Origin: Xanthostigma xanthostigma
Lineage: Eukaryota > Arthropoda > Insecta > Raphidioptera > Raphidiidae
DNA length: 64,000 bases
Assembly (NCBI GenBank): GCA_963575645.1
Contig: OY754465.1
Coordinates: 39,706,401-39,770,400 of the forward strand
Direction: 5' to 3'
The notes beneath the pieces were generated by a model, which saw nothing but the letters and a program-made list of their open reading frames with translations, did not search any database and was not told the origin of the DNA. The translations under genes were made by a program, and so were the position numbers. The stretch's first letter is position 1. Each line of letters starts with the position of its first letter. Below, one piece after another: positions 21,432 to 34,085 of this stretch.

Positions 21432-24400
21432 TATGAGCAAAAATGTATTCAAGTGGCAAGTGAACCCGACTACTTATTCAGTCGTAAAACATCGACCAGT
21501 CTCGAGGCGAGTAGACTGGACGTCATTATTCTTTACATTAACTAAAGACGTCTGGTATTTGAATGACGAGTACGAAAACCAAACCCTGTCTAGTCAACAG
21601 GCATCGATAAGCACGTAGCACCGACATAAGAAAATAGGTACATATTATAGTACCATGTGTACATACTGAATGCATTACTGCAACAGTAACTGCAAACGTG
21701 TTAAAATCGATTGCAACTTAACAAACGTGTTAAGATCATTGTATAACCTATAAGTTAACAAGGTGATTTGTTTGACGTGTTGCTAGCTAGCAACTTATCG
21801 CCGCATACATTGTACGTTATCTAACTACCATTAAAATGTACCTTCCGATATGTCAGTTTAAATGGCGCTTCAAAAGAATATATGTATCTACTGTCATAGA
21901 CAAATACTATTTTATGATTTATGAAAATATGGCTACAATTTAAGTGTCGTTCCAAAAGAGATACTTCAGTAGTTTTAGACAGGTGCGGATTTTACTCAAA
22001 TTATTCCCTAGATCCCAAAGCTTATCGCATCGCCATTAATATGGTACACTTGCCTAATCACAAATGATGAAGAGTAAAGCAGAAAAAATCAATAGAATGA
22101 CTACACATTAAAATCAAAAAGATGCGTGGATGTACCTTTTAGCCGGAACGTGAGCACTTATATTTATTTTTTAATTATTAAAAAGATTAACTAATTATTT
22201 CCTCTGTTGCAGCAGCTCTCAAAGATTTTCGTCCTATAACCGAGAATCTCGTAAGCCTAAAACTAAATCTACTTCTGGTTCTTTTCTTTTGAACCTTTCA
22301 ACTTACTTAGAATGAAAAAGTGCGCAGGTCACTATTTTTTAAGCAAAATCAAATTATGGAAAATAAATTTAAAGTACTTATGTGGTTATAAAAAGAAGAA
22401 TTTAAATCTATGGCTGTTTTAACCTAAAAACTCGGTTAACAAAATTATCGAATGCATTTTGAAACGGTCAAACCGTAATCTTTGTTTATCCGAGAATTGT
22501 TTTTGTTCTATTTTATAAATTTAGTTAGTAGCATACATTTATTTTACGTGACACCAAAATTCATGAAAAATTATAGAGCAGACAAATATTGCCATTAGCG
22601 TTACTAGTGGTTAGCTCATTATAAACAGAACAACACGTGGGTACGGATTTCTGTATCGCCATTATTTTTATGCCGATGCAACACTCCGTGTTTATGCACC
22701 GACCATGTATTATATTTATCGATCAGGTTCATCAGTTTATTTACATTTATTGAGTAGTAATAACCCCAGTTTAACTTCATATCTGTTTAAACAACGAACA
22801 CAAGTGCTCCTAGTTTCATATCGAACAAGTCGTATCTGAGAACATGTTAAGAGGCATTTCTTTACACTAACGTTTTTTCTACAAAAAATAGTTGATAATG
22901 ATCTCAGCTGTCAAGCGTATACCTATAATCTACAAACGCAATGATAACATTTTTCTCGATTCTGAAAAAAAATATTTTCGATGTGTAACATCTTTACTTT
23001 ACGTTAAGCATTTTTAGTATTGCAATTATCGATTACGCAATAACTTTCCTGAATTGTCAAGGGATTGACTTTTAGATAAAATTAGGCGTAAATTAAACGA
23101 AAAAATTCACAAATACTGATTACATGTAACTAAAACTTAAACTAATGTACATGGAAGAGATGTCCAGGTATATTACAGAGACATCAATGCTTCTGGAAGC
23201 AAGAAACTTTCCAGTCGCGCATTTAAAATTTGATGTAGGCACTACATAATAAATTAAGCTCACCGACAAAGTTTGACAGATGAAAGCTTATCTAATTTTA
23301 AGACGAAAACTGCAGTATGTTCCATTTCACTTACCAATTCAAAAATATAACAGATAAACATTATTTTGTTGTTACCTGTTAATAACTAAACAATCGTTTA
23401 TTTAAATTATAGATGACCTTTCATCTCTAAAAGTATGTCGGTGAGATAATAAATTACCTGTATAATCTCAACACTCCAGTTCTTCAGAGAAACAAGTGCT
23501 AGTGTGTCGGTATTTTTTGACGAGTAGTTCTCAGTACGGTTAATAAAAAACTAATTTATAAAAATTAGCATGCAAACATCTTTAAAGTTTAATATTCTTA
23601 ATTATGTAGTCTTGATTTAGCAATACATTTCCTCGAGGGTTACTGAAAAAGCTAATAAAACTGATACCTAGAACTGAAGCTAAGAATATTCATTGTATAG
23701 TGGAAACATCAATGCTTGTATAAGAAACGAATAATGTTTTAAAGCAAAACTTGATACTTTATTACAAATACAAAAACACGTATATTATTTTTAAATTAAT
23801 AGGAATCTAATTTTGAGCTTAATTAAAAACTCTTCACTGTAGAAACAAACAGATGTTATAACAATTACAAAAAATACGCAAAAGAAACAACTGACGGAGT
23901 ATTTTTAAATGTGAGCGAATGACCACCGAAAAATTGTCATATTTATTAATTGACTGAGACTGCCATGTAATATTGTCGATTACTAATTAATCTATAGTCC
24001 ATATACCTACTAATATATAAAATTCTTTTTGTTGAGATATGTCTCCGAACATCCTGAAACAGCACAGAAGGGTCACACTCTACATGCGACTAGCCTACTA
24101 TACAGATATGAAATATGGAAACTCGAAACTATTTTCAAGTGTTTTTACTCACGTGTTTTCAAGTTTTCAGTCCCCATTTTTCAGGCAAAGTGTTTCCTAC
24201 GATGCTCATTAATTGAAAAATACAAATTTATATTACTAATTGGTCTATGGTTGACACGGAGTTAAGACAAAGTAGAAGTTGAAAATATAGGAGTCGATTA
24301 GTCCCCGCAGGTTGAAAACACAATAGTTCTACTGTAAAAAGATTAAAACAAGTAAGGATGGTCTTAGATTGCCCCCAAAAAATACGTATTTTTGTACTTT

Positions 24401-26939
24401 CCTTTTTTATTGAATCTATAGTCAGTCTGATTTTTTTTATCAATTGACTACTGGATTATCCTGTGGAATGATTCCGTCATCATCTATGTAACCCAAGATG
24501 ACTGTCCTTCTATAGGCTAGAGCCTCACATCCGGACACGATATGGGTGGCTGTTAATTTCGCAAAATTAGTTCTACTGTAACTATTTATTTTGTGAAAAT
24601 ACTTAAACACCGCTTAAAAAAGACAGTTTATTTAAAAGTGACTGGAAACGAAGAAAACTAGCCAACTATTAAAATAAATGATTGGAGAGTGTCGCAGTCT
24701 TCTACGCAATATAATAACACAGTGAAGGAACATTACAGATATTGTATAACAAAAACAAATTCCGACCGACGATGTGGCGTGAAGAGTAAAAAAGCCCATT
24801 GTTGCGGCGAAACAAATTCAAAATGGCGATGATGGTCGGTGGACGATGGTCGATCTTGCTGCACATCAGAGTCCTCTCTCTGCATTATACATACCGCTCT
24901 GGCCTACCCATAATATGACGGGACGGGTATAAGAAGAAGAAGAAGCAAGCAAGGCAATACCACGGAGTGGAGTAATTTGTTTTTTTGTGATGACAGAAAT
25001 ACTCTTTAACAAGTCAAACCATGATTAATACCCCATGGCGAATCTTTAAATGTTTATACAGTGTAGCTATGTTGTCAGATTTGTGTCTTGTGTTGTGCGC
25101 GTCTCTTAACCTGCGCTAATATAAATGTAATAATAGTAAAGCAACGTTAAACGCAATTTGTCACATTATGCCTTGTGCACATCAGTGCGACGAGGCGATG
25201 CTCGACGTGCGACGGGAACGGGTTTATATACTATGACCGGGAAAAATATGCCTGCCGAAAGAATGTTCACAAGAATTATTCTCGTTGTCACTTCCCCCTA
25301 CATACGTTCTTCTCTTGGGTACACTACACTCTTCATACCCAAACAACGACAAACTTATAGAAACATGACACTTATATGTTTTATTACACTAAAAAAGAAA
25401 AATATTCCGCATCCTAAAATACGACATGGTCATATTTCAGATTATATATCAATTTAGTTCAAAAATCGAGTGACGTTCGCAAAAAGTCTTCGAACGGAAG
25501 TAAGGTTTGAAAAAGCACAACGCTGATTGGTTATCACGTGTCGCCTCGAAGCACAAGGCATTAAGTGTGTTTGTTCTGAACTTCCAAAACATGAGTTGGC
25601 AAGACAGTACCTACTTTTCAGACACAAACGATTCTCGGATTCTTGGTTTTAGCAGTTCTAAGGTTCTAGGATTGCTAGAACAGTTCGAAGAATCTGAGAA
25701 TTTGATCAAAAAACAAGCAGTTATCGGAAGAGTTCTGAATTGGAAACTGAACATTCAACAGTATGTCTGATATGCTCAGATTCAGCAAATTTGACAAAAA
25801 GCGCGCAAATATAATTAGTGCTAACATCTACTAAACATTCAATATTCATCGTACTTTTTGCTGTTGCCTTATAACATTCACATCAACCAAACATGTTCAC
25901 ATATAAAAGCAAAATGTTCAAAAATTGAAAATAGTTCCGTTCCAAGCATGTGGATTAACAGATAGAAAGAACACAAAATACAGATCATTTCTAGGAGTTT
26001 TTACTACAAAACTGAGGACAGATTAAATTATCTGCGTGGTGGTCTTTGGAACAAGCTGTCATGAGTTTGAATGCCATCTCGCGCATGGATATTTTTTGAT
26101 GTCGTTGAGTTTCAATTGATGATGATGTTTCATATAATTGAGACGCTATAATCTACAATAAATATGTACTACAAAACTACAAATTACATTAAAATGGCAT
26201 CAGTCATTTTTGTGCCAGACCGACTGAGCTATACTTGTACTATATTTATTGAAAACATAAATTGCTAATAGTTTCTTAAAATAAATATCAGACGTTAATC
26301 AAAGATTTGAATAGTTTCTTAATATATGAGTGACTAAAAAGTAAATAAGTCAAAGTAATTAACAGGATTTATTGAATGCTTCTACAAAATTTTGTTAAAC
26401 TAGATTTTATTGCACTATGTTTTTTCAGCGCCTTGTCTCCATTTGTGTACTTAACCGAAACGTCCGGTCTTTTCCTTCTTCCCTTGCTCCACCTGCTTCT
26501 CATTTCACAGTTGTGTTGTTGAGAATTCTTTTATAAAGCCATGTTTCGTTGTTATTTCCCGTAGTTTTTAACATTTTTTGTGTGTGTAAATAAGTGCTAT
26601 TATCGTTAATTTAATAGAAGAAACCGTGAAGATATTGTCCACTTAAGCATAACCTTGCAACGCTTAATTATGCAGTGGTTACAAAACCTCGGATCGCGTC
26701 TAATGATCCAGAAACTTTCAAGGAAAAGTCCATTTGTTTGTAGAAACGATGAGATTATACAGGATAAAAGGGCAATGTTGTGCCAGGTATTAAAGATAAT
26801 ATTGTAAATTACAGCTCAGTAATAATTTGTGATACCCACCTAGAGTTTAAGGGTTGCCGCGATCATAAGAACATCGCTGTTTGGAAAGTCAATAGTAATT
26901 ATCGGTTACAGTACCATATCATCTAGATTTTATTATTAA
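21432..26939. other. No gene recognised
   Basis: Only fragments stand out. ACTAATATATAAAATTC at about 24010 looks like a Helitron 5' end. A GC-richer stretch at about 24760-24920 has no recognisable content. Frames at 25158-25457 and 25507-25770 lack known domains; the second opens with TTG and has its first ATG at 25591. A possible tRNA-like A/B box pair lies at 26034-26095 (weak). Confidence 0.5.
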
Positions 26940-27359
26940 GAGTATTCGTCCCTGCAAATACCCCCTGCACCCTTCATCTCAAATCTTTTCCCCTCGCCTA
27001 AAAACGGTTCGCGCTCTCCCGACGCTATTTTTAAAGCTAGAGGGTTCTGGTAAACGCCAAATGAAAGACAAAGAATCAGACTACAGATCCTTCAGGCGTA
27101 TTTTTTGAAAAAAAATTCCTGAAAAAACTCACAACCTTTTGAAAAAAATAATAAGTTACGTAATATTTCACAGGTAGGCGAAACTGTTTTTCAAAAAATT
27201 CGCCTGAAGGATCTGTAGTCTGATTCTTTGTCTTTCATTTGGCGTTTACCAGAACCCTCTAGCTTTAAAAATAGCGACGGGAGAGCGCGAACCGTTTTTA
27301 GGCGAGGGGAAAAGATTTGAGATGAAGGGTGCAGGGGGTATTTGCAGGGACGAATACTC
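26940..27359. mobile_element. 420-bp fold-back element at TTAA, copy 1
   Basis: Nearly perfect inverted arms of about 173 bp (GAGTATTCGTCCCTGCAAAT at the left, its inverse at the right) surround a loop of about 74 bp. TTAA flanks both sides (26936-26939, 27360-27363). A second copy of exactly the same length is at 34086-34505. TTAA targets point to piggyBac or Kolobok. No coding capacity. Confidence 0.85.
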
Positions 27360-27363
27360 TTAA

Positions 27364-29363
27364 AATTGGTGAGTGTTTCAATTAGGTTTTTGGTTAATTA
27401 TATTAAATTTCAAGTATAAATTGGCAGTAGTTGTAGATAGCCCCCGCAGTTGGTCGCCTAAAACATAACACATTAACAAAAAGTTTTGTCTGATTCTGTT
27501 TTCATTCCTATAAAATTGAAATTAAATAAAGTTAAACTTGGTAGCAGCTGTCAAGTAGATTAGAAATATTAATGGCTGCGATGAAAAATGGTTTAGGAAT
27601 CACTGTTTTCACAATTATGTTGAAATAAATAATAATGTGTAACTTAAAATCTTAAATTCAAATCCTGCCGACAACTTAATATTTTTATGGTCAAACGAAT
27701 AATGACATTTTAAATTTTGTGTATCTACTTTTTTTTAGTTGAAAGCCACACATATGGACGAATGAACGATCGAAAACTGAAAATCTAAAACATGCTTTTT
27801 CGGTATGTAAGAACATTAAATCTACCAAGATGTCGCGTATTCATTAATATTGATAATTTTATAATAAATATATACCTACCTGTTAGCGGTAGTAAAATAA
27901 CACATCTCGCACTAGTGGGTAAGTAAAACAAAAGAAATGCTATTTTATCAATTCACTGGTAATTTCCATATCAGTTGCCATTGTAAACCACATGAACAAC
28001 AGGTACAGTACAGTAGGCGTACTCTTAATTCGTATAAATAATCCAAATAGATTTCAATATGGCAGAACCTGAATAGTCAAATATATAAATATGTACAAAT
28101 CTTTGATTAACGTCTGAAAAATTGGTCGATAATTTTATTTATATAAATATATACTTATTATGAACTGAAAATAAGCTATTTTATAGGAGGTACGTGCAAA
28201 AAAATAATATGACAGTTTTAAACTCTTATACGTGAAAATTTGTTTTGTGTTCAACGAAAACTTATTTATGAATTTATCGTCAGAAGATGCTCGAAACGTT
28301 GGTAATTATTATTGCCTAATTATAAATTTCACAGAGATATTATAAATTTACCAGTCGGACGTTGAATAATTGTATCAAATGATAAAAATTCCAAGGATGC
28401 AAATTAAAAATAATGTAACTAAAGAAGACAACGGCTTCAGGCTGTTAAGGTATAAAATATGTGATACACGTTTCAGGAAATGAACGAATGAAATGTATCC
28501 AACCTGACGTTGCAAGCCCTGAGCATGCGCATATCCTATTTCTAACTTCACTTATAAAATCTTTACAATAATTGAAATTTATAAGTGTATTTCACTGCAC
28601 TAATGCGAACTTGATATCTTATAAAATAGAAAAAGAGCGTGTGTTTCACTGAAATTATTATATAAAGCTTGATTCTAACAAAATTATACCCCTCCAAGCC
28701 AATTGATATCTCTTATAGTAAAGTTATATTTTTGGCAGACAACTTTTCTTTACCATCCACAGTGATTTGACTATCATACTAAAATTTGAAAGAGAAAAAG
28801 TTTGTTTGCACAAGATAAGCTCAGGTCGTACTGAATCGCTTCGAAAAACTTCTTCCCGAGTGACAGTTACACATTATTACCCAATGACATGAGAGGGATG
28901 AGCAGAGAGTGAAAATATAATTCAAGTCAGATATCTCATACGTGATTTGTGATCAAAATTAGTTTATACGCTGGTTAACCCTTTGTTATTTCGCTACAAA
29001 CGAAATCTGATCAGAGGAATCGGGACCAAAAAACTAATATTAGATATATTATTTTCTTCGGCATTAAGTATAGTTTCGTTGTTTTCATAAAATTGCTTTA
29101 TGAAAAATATTCTGAAAATAAAAATAGATGTCAACACCACCTCCATGTTGATTTTGATTTAATTATTTCCTGTTAATATGACGCCACAATTTTATTTTTC
29201 AAAGTGATTTTGAAAGTTTCAGATTGAATAAGTGAACGTTCAATCAGGATGGCACTGTCAAATTTGACCGCTAGAGGCGTCAGCTATATAACCACCTCGA
29301 TTTGTGGACCATTCATAGTACTGTGTACAAAATAAGTTTATTTAAAATACTAAATCATTGACA
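27364..29363. other. No gene; repeat fragments
   Basis: About 28095-28140 (TTTGATTAACGTCTGAAAAA and on to TTTTATTTAT) resembles the Penelope-like tail seen at 43430-43610 and 62380-62412. At 28171-28203, AGCTATTTTATAGGAGGTAC followed by GTGCAAA is a lone end of the CTATTTTATAGG family. Confidence 0.5.
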
Positions 29364-29481
29364 ATGCCGACGCGTTGTGTTTATCAATGTTCAAATTACA
29401 AAGGAGTTGTTTCCAAAGGATTTGGAACTGAAAAATAAGTGGTTGCATGCTATCAGAAGGGAAAAGTGCGTTTTCCTATAA
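29364..29481 (+). pseudogene. Broken THAP-domain fragment
   Basis: The frame from the ATG at 29364 gives a start like a THAP zinc finger, MPTRCVYQCSNYKG, with the first Cys pair. After about 16 codons the homology continues in another frame from 29413: PKDLELKNKWLHAIRREK, matching the usual FP..L...W..AIRR part of THAP domains, and then stops at 29479-29481. The residues between the two parts are shortened, so a small deletion broke the frame. The later C-x2-H pair is missing. THAP domains bind DNA in P-element transposases and in host THAP proteins. Which of the two gave rise to this fragment cannot be told. It stands alone, 0.1 kb from a palindromic element, and there is no downstream coding sequence. 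Confidence 0.6.
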
Positions 29482-29590
29482 AAACCATCAATCATAATTT
29501 AGTGTAGCTATAGGTATACCTGCTACGTTTGTCATGTACCTATCTCCATTGAGGCATATACGACAATACAAATGAATAAGTTGTTCACTA

Positions 29591-29832
29591 AGGCCTAGTT
29601 TATATGAGAGGCGTTCAACGCGCGTTGGCCCAACGCGCGTTTACAGTTTCTATACAATTGTATAGGACTGTTTATATGATAACGCGCGTTGGTGGCGCGT
29701 TGAACGCGCGTTATCATATAAACAGTCCTATACAATTGTATAGAAACTGTAAACGCGCGTTGGGCCAACGCGCGTTGGGCCAACGCGCGTTGGGCCAACG
29801 CGCGTTGAACGCCTCTCATATAAACTAGGCCT
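29591..29832. mobile_element. CGCG-rich palindromic miniature element, copy 1
   Basis: Almost the whole element is one inverted repeat: AGGCCTAGTTTATATGAGAG pairs with its inverse at the right end, and inner arms contain TATACAATTGTATAG and repeated CAACGCGCGTT. TA flanks both sides (29589-29590, 29833-29834). The right arm carries an extra tandem array (29752-29807). Both strands give nearly the same 74-residue frame because the DNA is palindromic; neither is a gene. A second copy is at 51244-51459. Confidence 0.82.
29752..29807. repeat. 15-bp tandem array, 3.7 copies
   Basis: The unit AACGCGCGTTGGGCC repeats three times plus AACGCGCGTTG, inside one arm of the palindromic element. The left arm has only about one and a half such units, so the array expanded on one side. 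Confidence 0.9.
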
Positions 29833-29837
29833 TAGTG

Positions 29838-30514
29838 TTCACGCTGAATTTCATCTATTGATCAAAACCATTTGAATCAATAAAGACAGTGTTATTATTC
29901 TTAATAATTAGTGGCTCCATTAAAAAACCAAACTGACTATTTTACGCTTTTTTTTACAACGGAAAGTCAAACTTTTTTTTTATTTATATTTATTTTAATA
30001 TTGTACTTTAGTAGACGCTTGGTATATAGCTTCACACATGATTATGTAATACCTATCTACCTTAACATTGCGCTACAACGAATTTGAAAATTTTAGCTTG
30101 AATTAGTATGCCAAACGAATTAACTAAGTTTCTGCGGACCATAAAAATAACCGAATTATTTTAGACAGTTTTCTTTTTTAACCTCGGAGTGAAAGACTGA
30201 GATAGTTCATAGAATGCTTCATCAAAATAAAGCTAAAAAGTCTACACGCCAAAAACAATACACCTGGTAGATGTTGCTTCATTATAAGACTTAAGTTATA
30301 GGAAAATTCTTGTGTATCTCGTACATTTGTAGCAATGGCACAAACAGACAGAAATGATTAGTGTGCAACATATTAAGCATGTACAGTGCTGTGCAAACGG
30401 AATCATATTTAATCGTTTCTGCATTCCTTCGCCAGCTAAACTTCATTGTAAAATAACTTGATCTATCGTTTTAACAATACAAAGTAACGTAATTGCATAT
30501 AGCTAAATAATTTT
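29838..30514. other. No gene recognised
   Basis: AT-rich spacer. ACAGTGCTGTGCAAACG at 30380-30396 looks like a Tc1/mariner end but has only a weak partner (31861-31874). Confidence 0.5.
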
Positions 30515-30706
30515 AGCGATCCGTTCTGGTTTCACTCAGGTGAAAAAGAACGAATTGGGAGATGGAGGGATGTAAACATGAGTACGCACGTTCATCTTAG
30601 TTTACCGAGATGAATGTTGTGTCCAAATTTCATGATGATTGGAGTTACCGTTCAAAAGTTTTTGTCGGACGGACAAATTTTGAGTTTTATATTATAATTA
30701 TATAGA
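30515..30706 (-). mobile_element. Short Helitron-like element
   Basis: Reverse-oriented, internally deleted relative of 38085-38432, sharing CATCATGAAATTTGGACACA and the TTTGTCGGACGGACAAATTT region on the opposite strand. It keeps the 5' TC and a degraded CCGTTCTGG...TCACTCAGGTG hairpin before the 3' end. Confidence 0.65.
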
Positions 30707-32892
30707 TTAATAAAAAATTGTCGACTTGGTTCAATTCAGTGTTTTCAGTAAGATCACGTCTAACATTTAATTGTATAGATACTGACGCCCGCCTACAATA
30801 TGTTATGTTAAGACTCTCTAAATATTGCGGGCTCTCATTCACTTCATTCGTTCAATCTTGTTAATTACTCATACAGTGAATTCCATTTAAGATGCAATAT
30901 ATACGTGAGTTTTGTTGATATTGTAGATATGGAAATTATTAATGCATTGCAGAAAATCATTCCACACAAAATGGATACAAACCTCCCTTGGGCGCACGGT
31001 CTAAGTTGAATTTTATGTAGAACGATTTTCTGTAATGCCTTAATGATTTTCATAGCTAGCATATCAACAAAACGCATGTATATATTGCGTCTTAAATGAA
31101 GTTCACTGTATAGTTTCACTCGTTTGCTCAAAATAGTTCAATTATTAAATGAGTCACTCGTTTCACACGCTCCATCTTCATTTTTGATTCAATTTGATTT
31201 GCACTCTGGCAAAAACGGGCCTAAAGTCTAAAGATCTAAACTTTCCTTAAGAAATAAGCTATCGAATAGTAAAAACCGCATTCAAATCTGTTCAGTATAT
31301 TAATAGCAGGTATATTACACCGCAAGGAGCGAAAAAGTGATAATCTTGCCCCGAGCGTCATGATGCCTGAGGCCCTTGTGGTGTATACTATTTTTTTCAT
31401 ACCTCGGTCGTAAGCACGCTTATTAAATACATTAACTAATCAATTATTTATTGATTACATAAAAACACAGATAAATTCCAAGCAAGAAGCTTTGAGGCTA
31501 TACGTAAAAACACGAATGACAGCTGTTCGCGACTATTAGCTAAAATGTAAAAGGGTTGTTATTGAAACGACATCTTGACAACAGTTGATTGGTTGTTTTT
31601 GATTTACTACCGCCCGAACGTACGTACTTCTCGAATTGGTGCCTTTAATCTCACCAAGGAGTAAATGTTATACTTTCTGCCTTAGAATTGATGCAAAAAA
31701 TATCACTGTTGCTTCATTTTGTACCACGGAGACATTCTTTCAAACACAGTACAATTCAAGGATCACGATCTAGACTAATTTTAGAGTCAATTTAGGTTAG
31801 ATACTTAAAAGTGTTAAATATCTCATATTCATTTTCGATCGTAGACCGGCTTTGGTTTACTTTGCACAGTGCTGTAAATTGGCATAGTTATTCTCCATAT
31901 CCGTGGTACTACATGTACTTTAGTACACAATATAGACGCATGCAGTTAAGCGCAGTTTTAATGACGAATGACTGCAATGATTTGCACCTCTGGTGGTACA
32001 TCGCCCAGACAACTACAATCCTCGTATTTCGACTCGAACTCGACAGATTTACATACAAACAATTCATTGAATTCAGACGTATCGAAATTATTCCAATAAA
32101 TTATACAACCACATTTTTTTAAAACCAACTTTTACATTCACCATTATCTATTATTTTTTTTCGTAAGGTGACTGTTCACAAGCTGTTCAATATGATCCAT
32201 TATTCACCCGCATAGCTCTGTATTTTTGTTTTAATACAAAATCCATGAAAAACAGTTCCGAAAATCTCTATTTCGATTCAATCTTTGATGGTAATGCTAT
32301 CAAAACAAACGAGAAGTATGTATCAAAGACCGCGCCCACTTGTCAAGCATAACCCTAAACGAGCTGCAACTTACGCGCTGTCGCACACTAAACCAGCACG
32401 AATCTACACAAAGCAACTAATACAGGTTTAGACATTTTTCAGCTTTCAAGTAGCTTTATCAATGCAAATTAATTGAAAATGACTTTTAATTAAACCAAAT
32501 TTTATGAAGTTTAATGTTTAATCACAGTTAACAAAAACAGTAGTAAAATACCATTTGTGACCAGTGTTTGAAGTCTGAGAACACTGAACAATCACCTTAA
32601 TAATCCAAATAAAAACGTAATGCTTAAGTTTTCCTATTAGTCTAACGTTTCGTTAGTTTTGCCAGAAAACACCAGAAAACTTGACGAGCTGTTAAATAAA
32701 TAGCATAACTCAACATCATTACTGGATTTTTATTTTGATTTTTAGGCCACCACAGTTCTATACAAGAGATATTTTAGTGGAGTTTATCATAAATTAAATA
32801 GACGCATAGACAACTTAACTGTATATAAAGGCCCATCTATATTTAGGTCGCGCCTAAAAATGTAACCACAAAACACTTTTTTCTCGACGAAC
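30707..32892. other. No gene recognised
   Basis: A small imperfect palindrome lies at about 31309-31389. The frames at 30865-31131 and 31811-32122 have no recognisable domain. Confidence 0.5.
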
Positions 32893-32920
32893 GTTTCGCT
32901 AATCATGTTAGCATCATCAG
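32893..32920 (-). ncRNA. Hammerhead-ribozyme-like core
   Basis: On the minus strand CTGATGA is followed by T, a 5-bp stem GCTAA/TTAGC with loop CATGA, then GAAAC. Next come GTTC and GTC (to 32886), giving a one-pair stem III, C-[GTTC]-G, with the A-U pair beside it. GAGA after GTC can pair with TCTC just before CTGATGA as stem I. This is the order of a type I hammerhead. One extra nucleotide sits between CTGATGA and stem II. Hammerheads of this kind are known in Penelope-like element terminal repeats. Activity is not shown. Confidence 0.5.
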
Positions 32921-34081
32921 GAGATCTGAGTTCGGTAAGCTAATAAACTATCAGTGTTTTGATGTTAGTGAGTTCAGTAATTTCTCTGTACTAGTACTGC
33001 GGTTGTATTTTATTCTACTTAGCTTCCCAAGACTCCAGTCACGATTTTTTCATATCCGATCGAAATTACTTCCACCTAACGCGTCTTAACAGATTTCAGT
33101 TCATTTAACCTATAAATTTTGTCATTATTAGAGTGAGATTGTCTTTTTTCACGAACACAACGAACTGTCAATAATGTTCATTTGTTTCACGGTATTGCAA
33201 AGGAAAAAAATTGCAGAACTGTCGCTTAGTCAAAACAATAAATAAAAAAATTATCCATGCTGCACGCCTGTTCATTATATTGTAGTCCCAAAATAAAGTA
33301 TAATTTTAATTACACGGTGTATGTATGTAAGTAGCTTAATTGTCAATTTTGAACTAATTTTTGTTACTTGAAACACAATAAAGTGATTTAATTCTCTTTC
33401 ATTTCTCTGCACATATTATGAAGAAATCTATTTATGTATCTCTCTCATTCATTATATTTTATTGTTCCATAGCTTCAACAATAATTAAAATAATGCAATG
33501 AAATGTAATTCAAGATCTATATACTTAGTCTTAACGTCTTCATGAAAATGCATTTCATAACAACTTGAATTCAGAACCGCTGCGTGATTTATGAAATAAC
33601 CCACATTTCAATTCCATGATTTTAATAAAATCTTAATAACACAAGTTCCTGATAAAGATTATAAAAATCTTATAGCAGAGATTAAAACGCTTTCATTTTC
33701 TAAATTTAGAAAAGATCTAAGTATTGGCTAATTAAGACTTGTTTACCAGTTAATGTATTTTATTGGATTAATTAATCACAGTAAGACTTTTATAATGATG
33801 AAATCCAGTTACCTGCTTATACTGAATAATAAAAATACTCTATTATATTCTACATGCTTACGGACAAACTGTCTTTTATTTAGAAACTTGCATACTAAGT
33901 ATTTTATATTTTTTATCTTTGAAGTTGAATTGACTGTTTGGTTTCTTTATTGCACACATCGCTAGCGGGAGTGCGTTATGTTATCGATTTGCCCGGAAAA
34001 AGTGACTTCCGCTCATACAATTTACACTTAATTGTTATAAACTGTTGTAAAATAGTTATTTTTATCATAGCACTTTTGGCT
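32921..34081. other. No gene recognised
   Basis: AT-rich spacer. The short frames at 33753-34147 lack recognisable domains and run into the fold-back element. Confidence 0.5.
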
Positions 34082-34085
34082 TTAA

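Noticed and set aside
21337..21618. 93-residue frame
   Set aside because: It begins inside a repeat family member and shows no known domain; no splice or codon evidence supports it.
24440..24560. Minus-strand stretch reading THIVSGCEALAYRR, vaguely like the C-terminal HIVSGC motif of some LINE proteins
   Set aside because: Only a few residues agree and the rest of the sequence does not follow the LINE pattern; too short to call.
25507..25770. 87-residue frame, possible exon
   Set aside because: It opens with TTG, the first ATG leaves 59 residues, and no domain or splice context is recognisable.
29595..29828. Two 74-residue frames on opposite strands with repeated RALAQRAL
   Set aside because: They are nearly the same peptide on both strands because the DNA is a palindromic element with CGCG repeats. 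Not genes.
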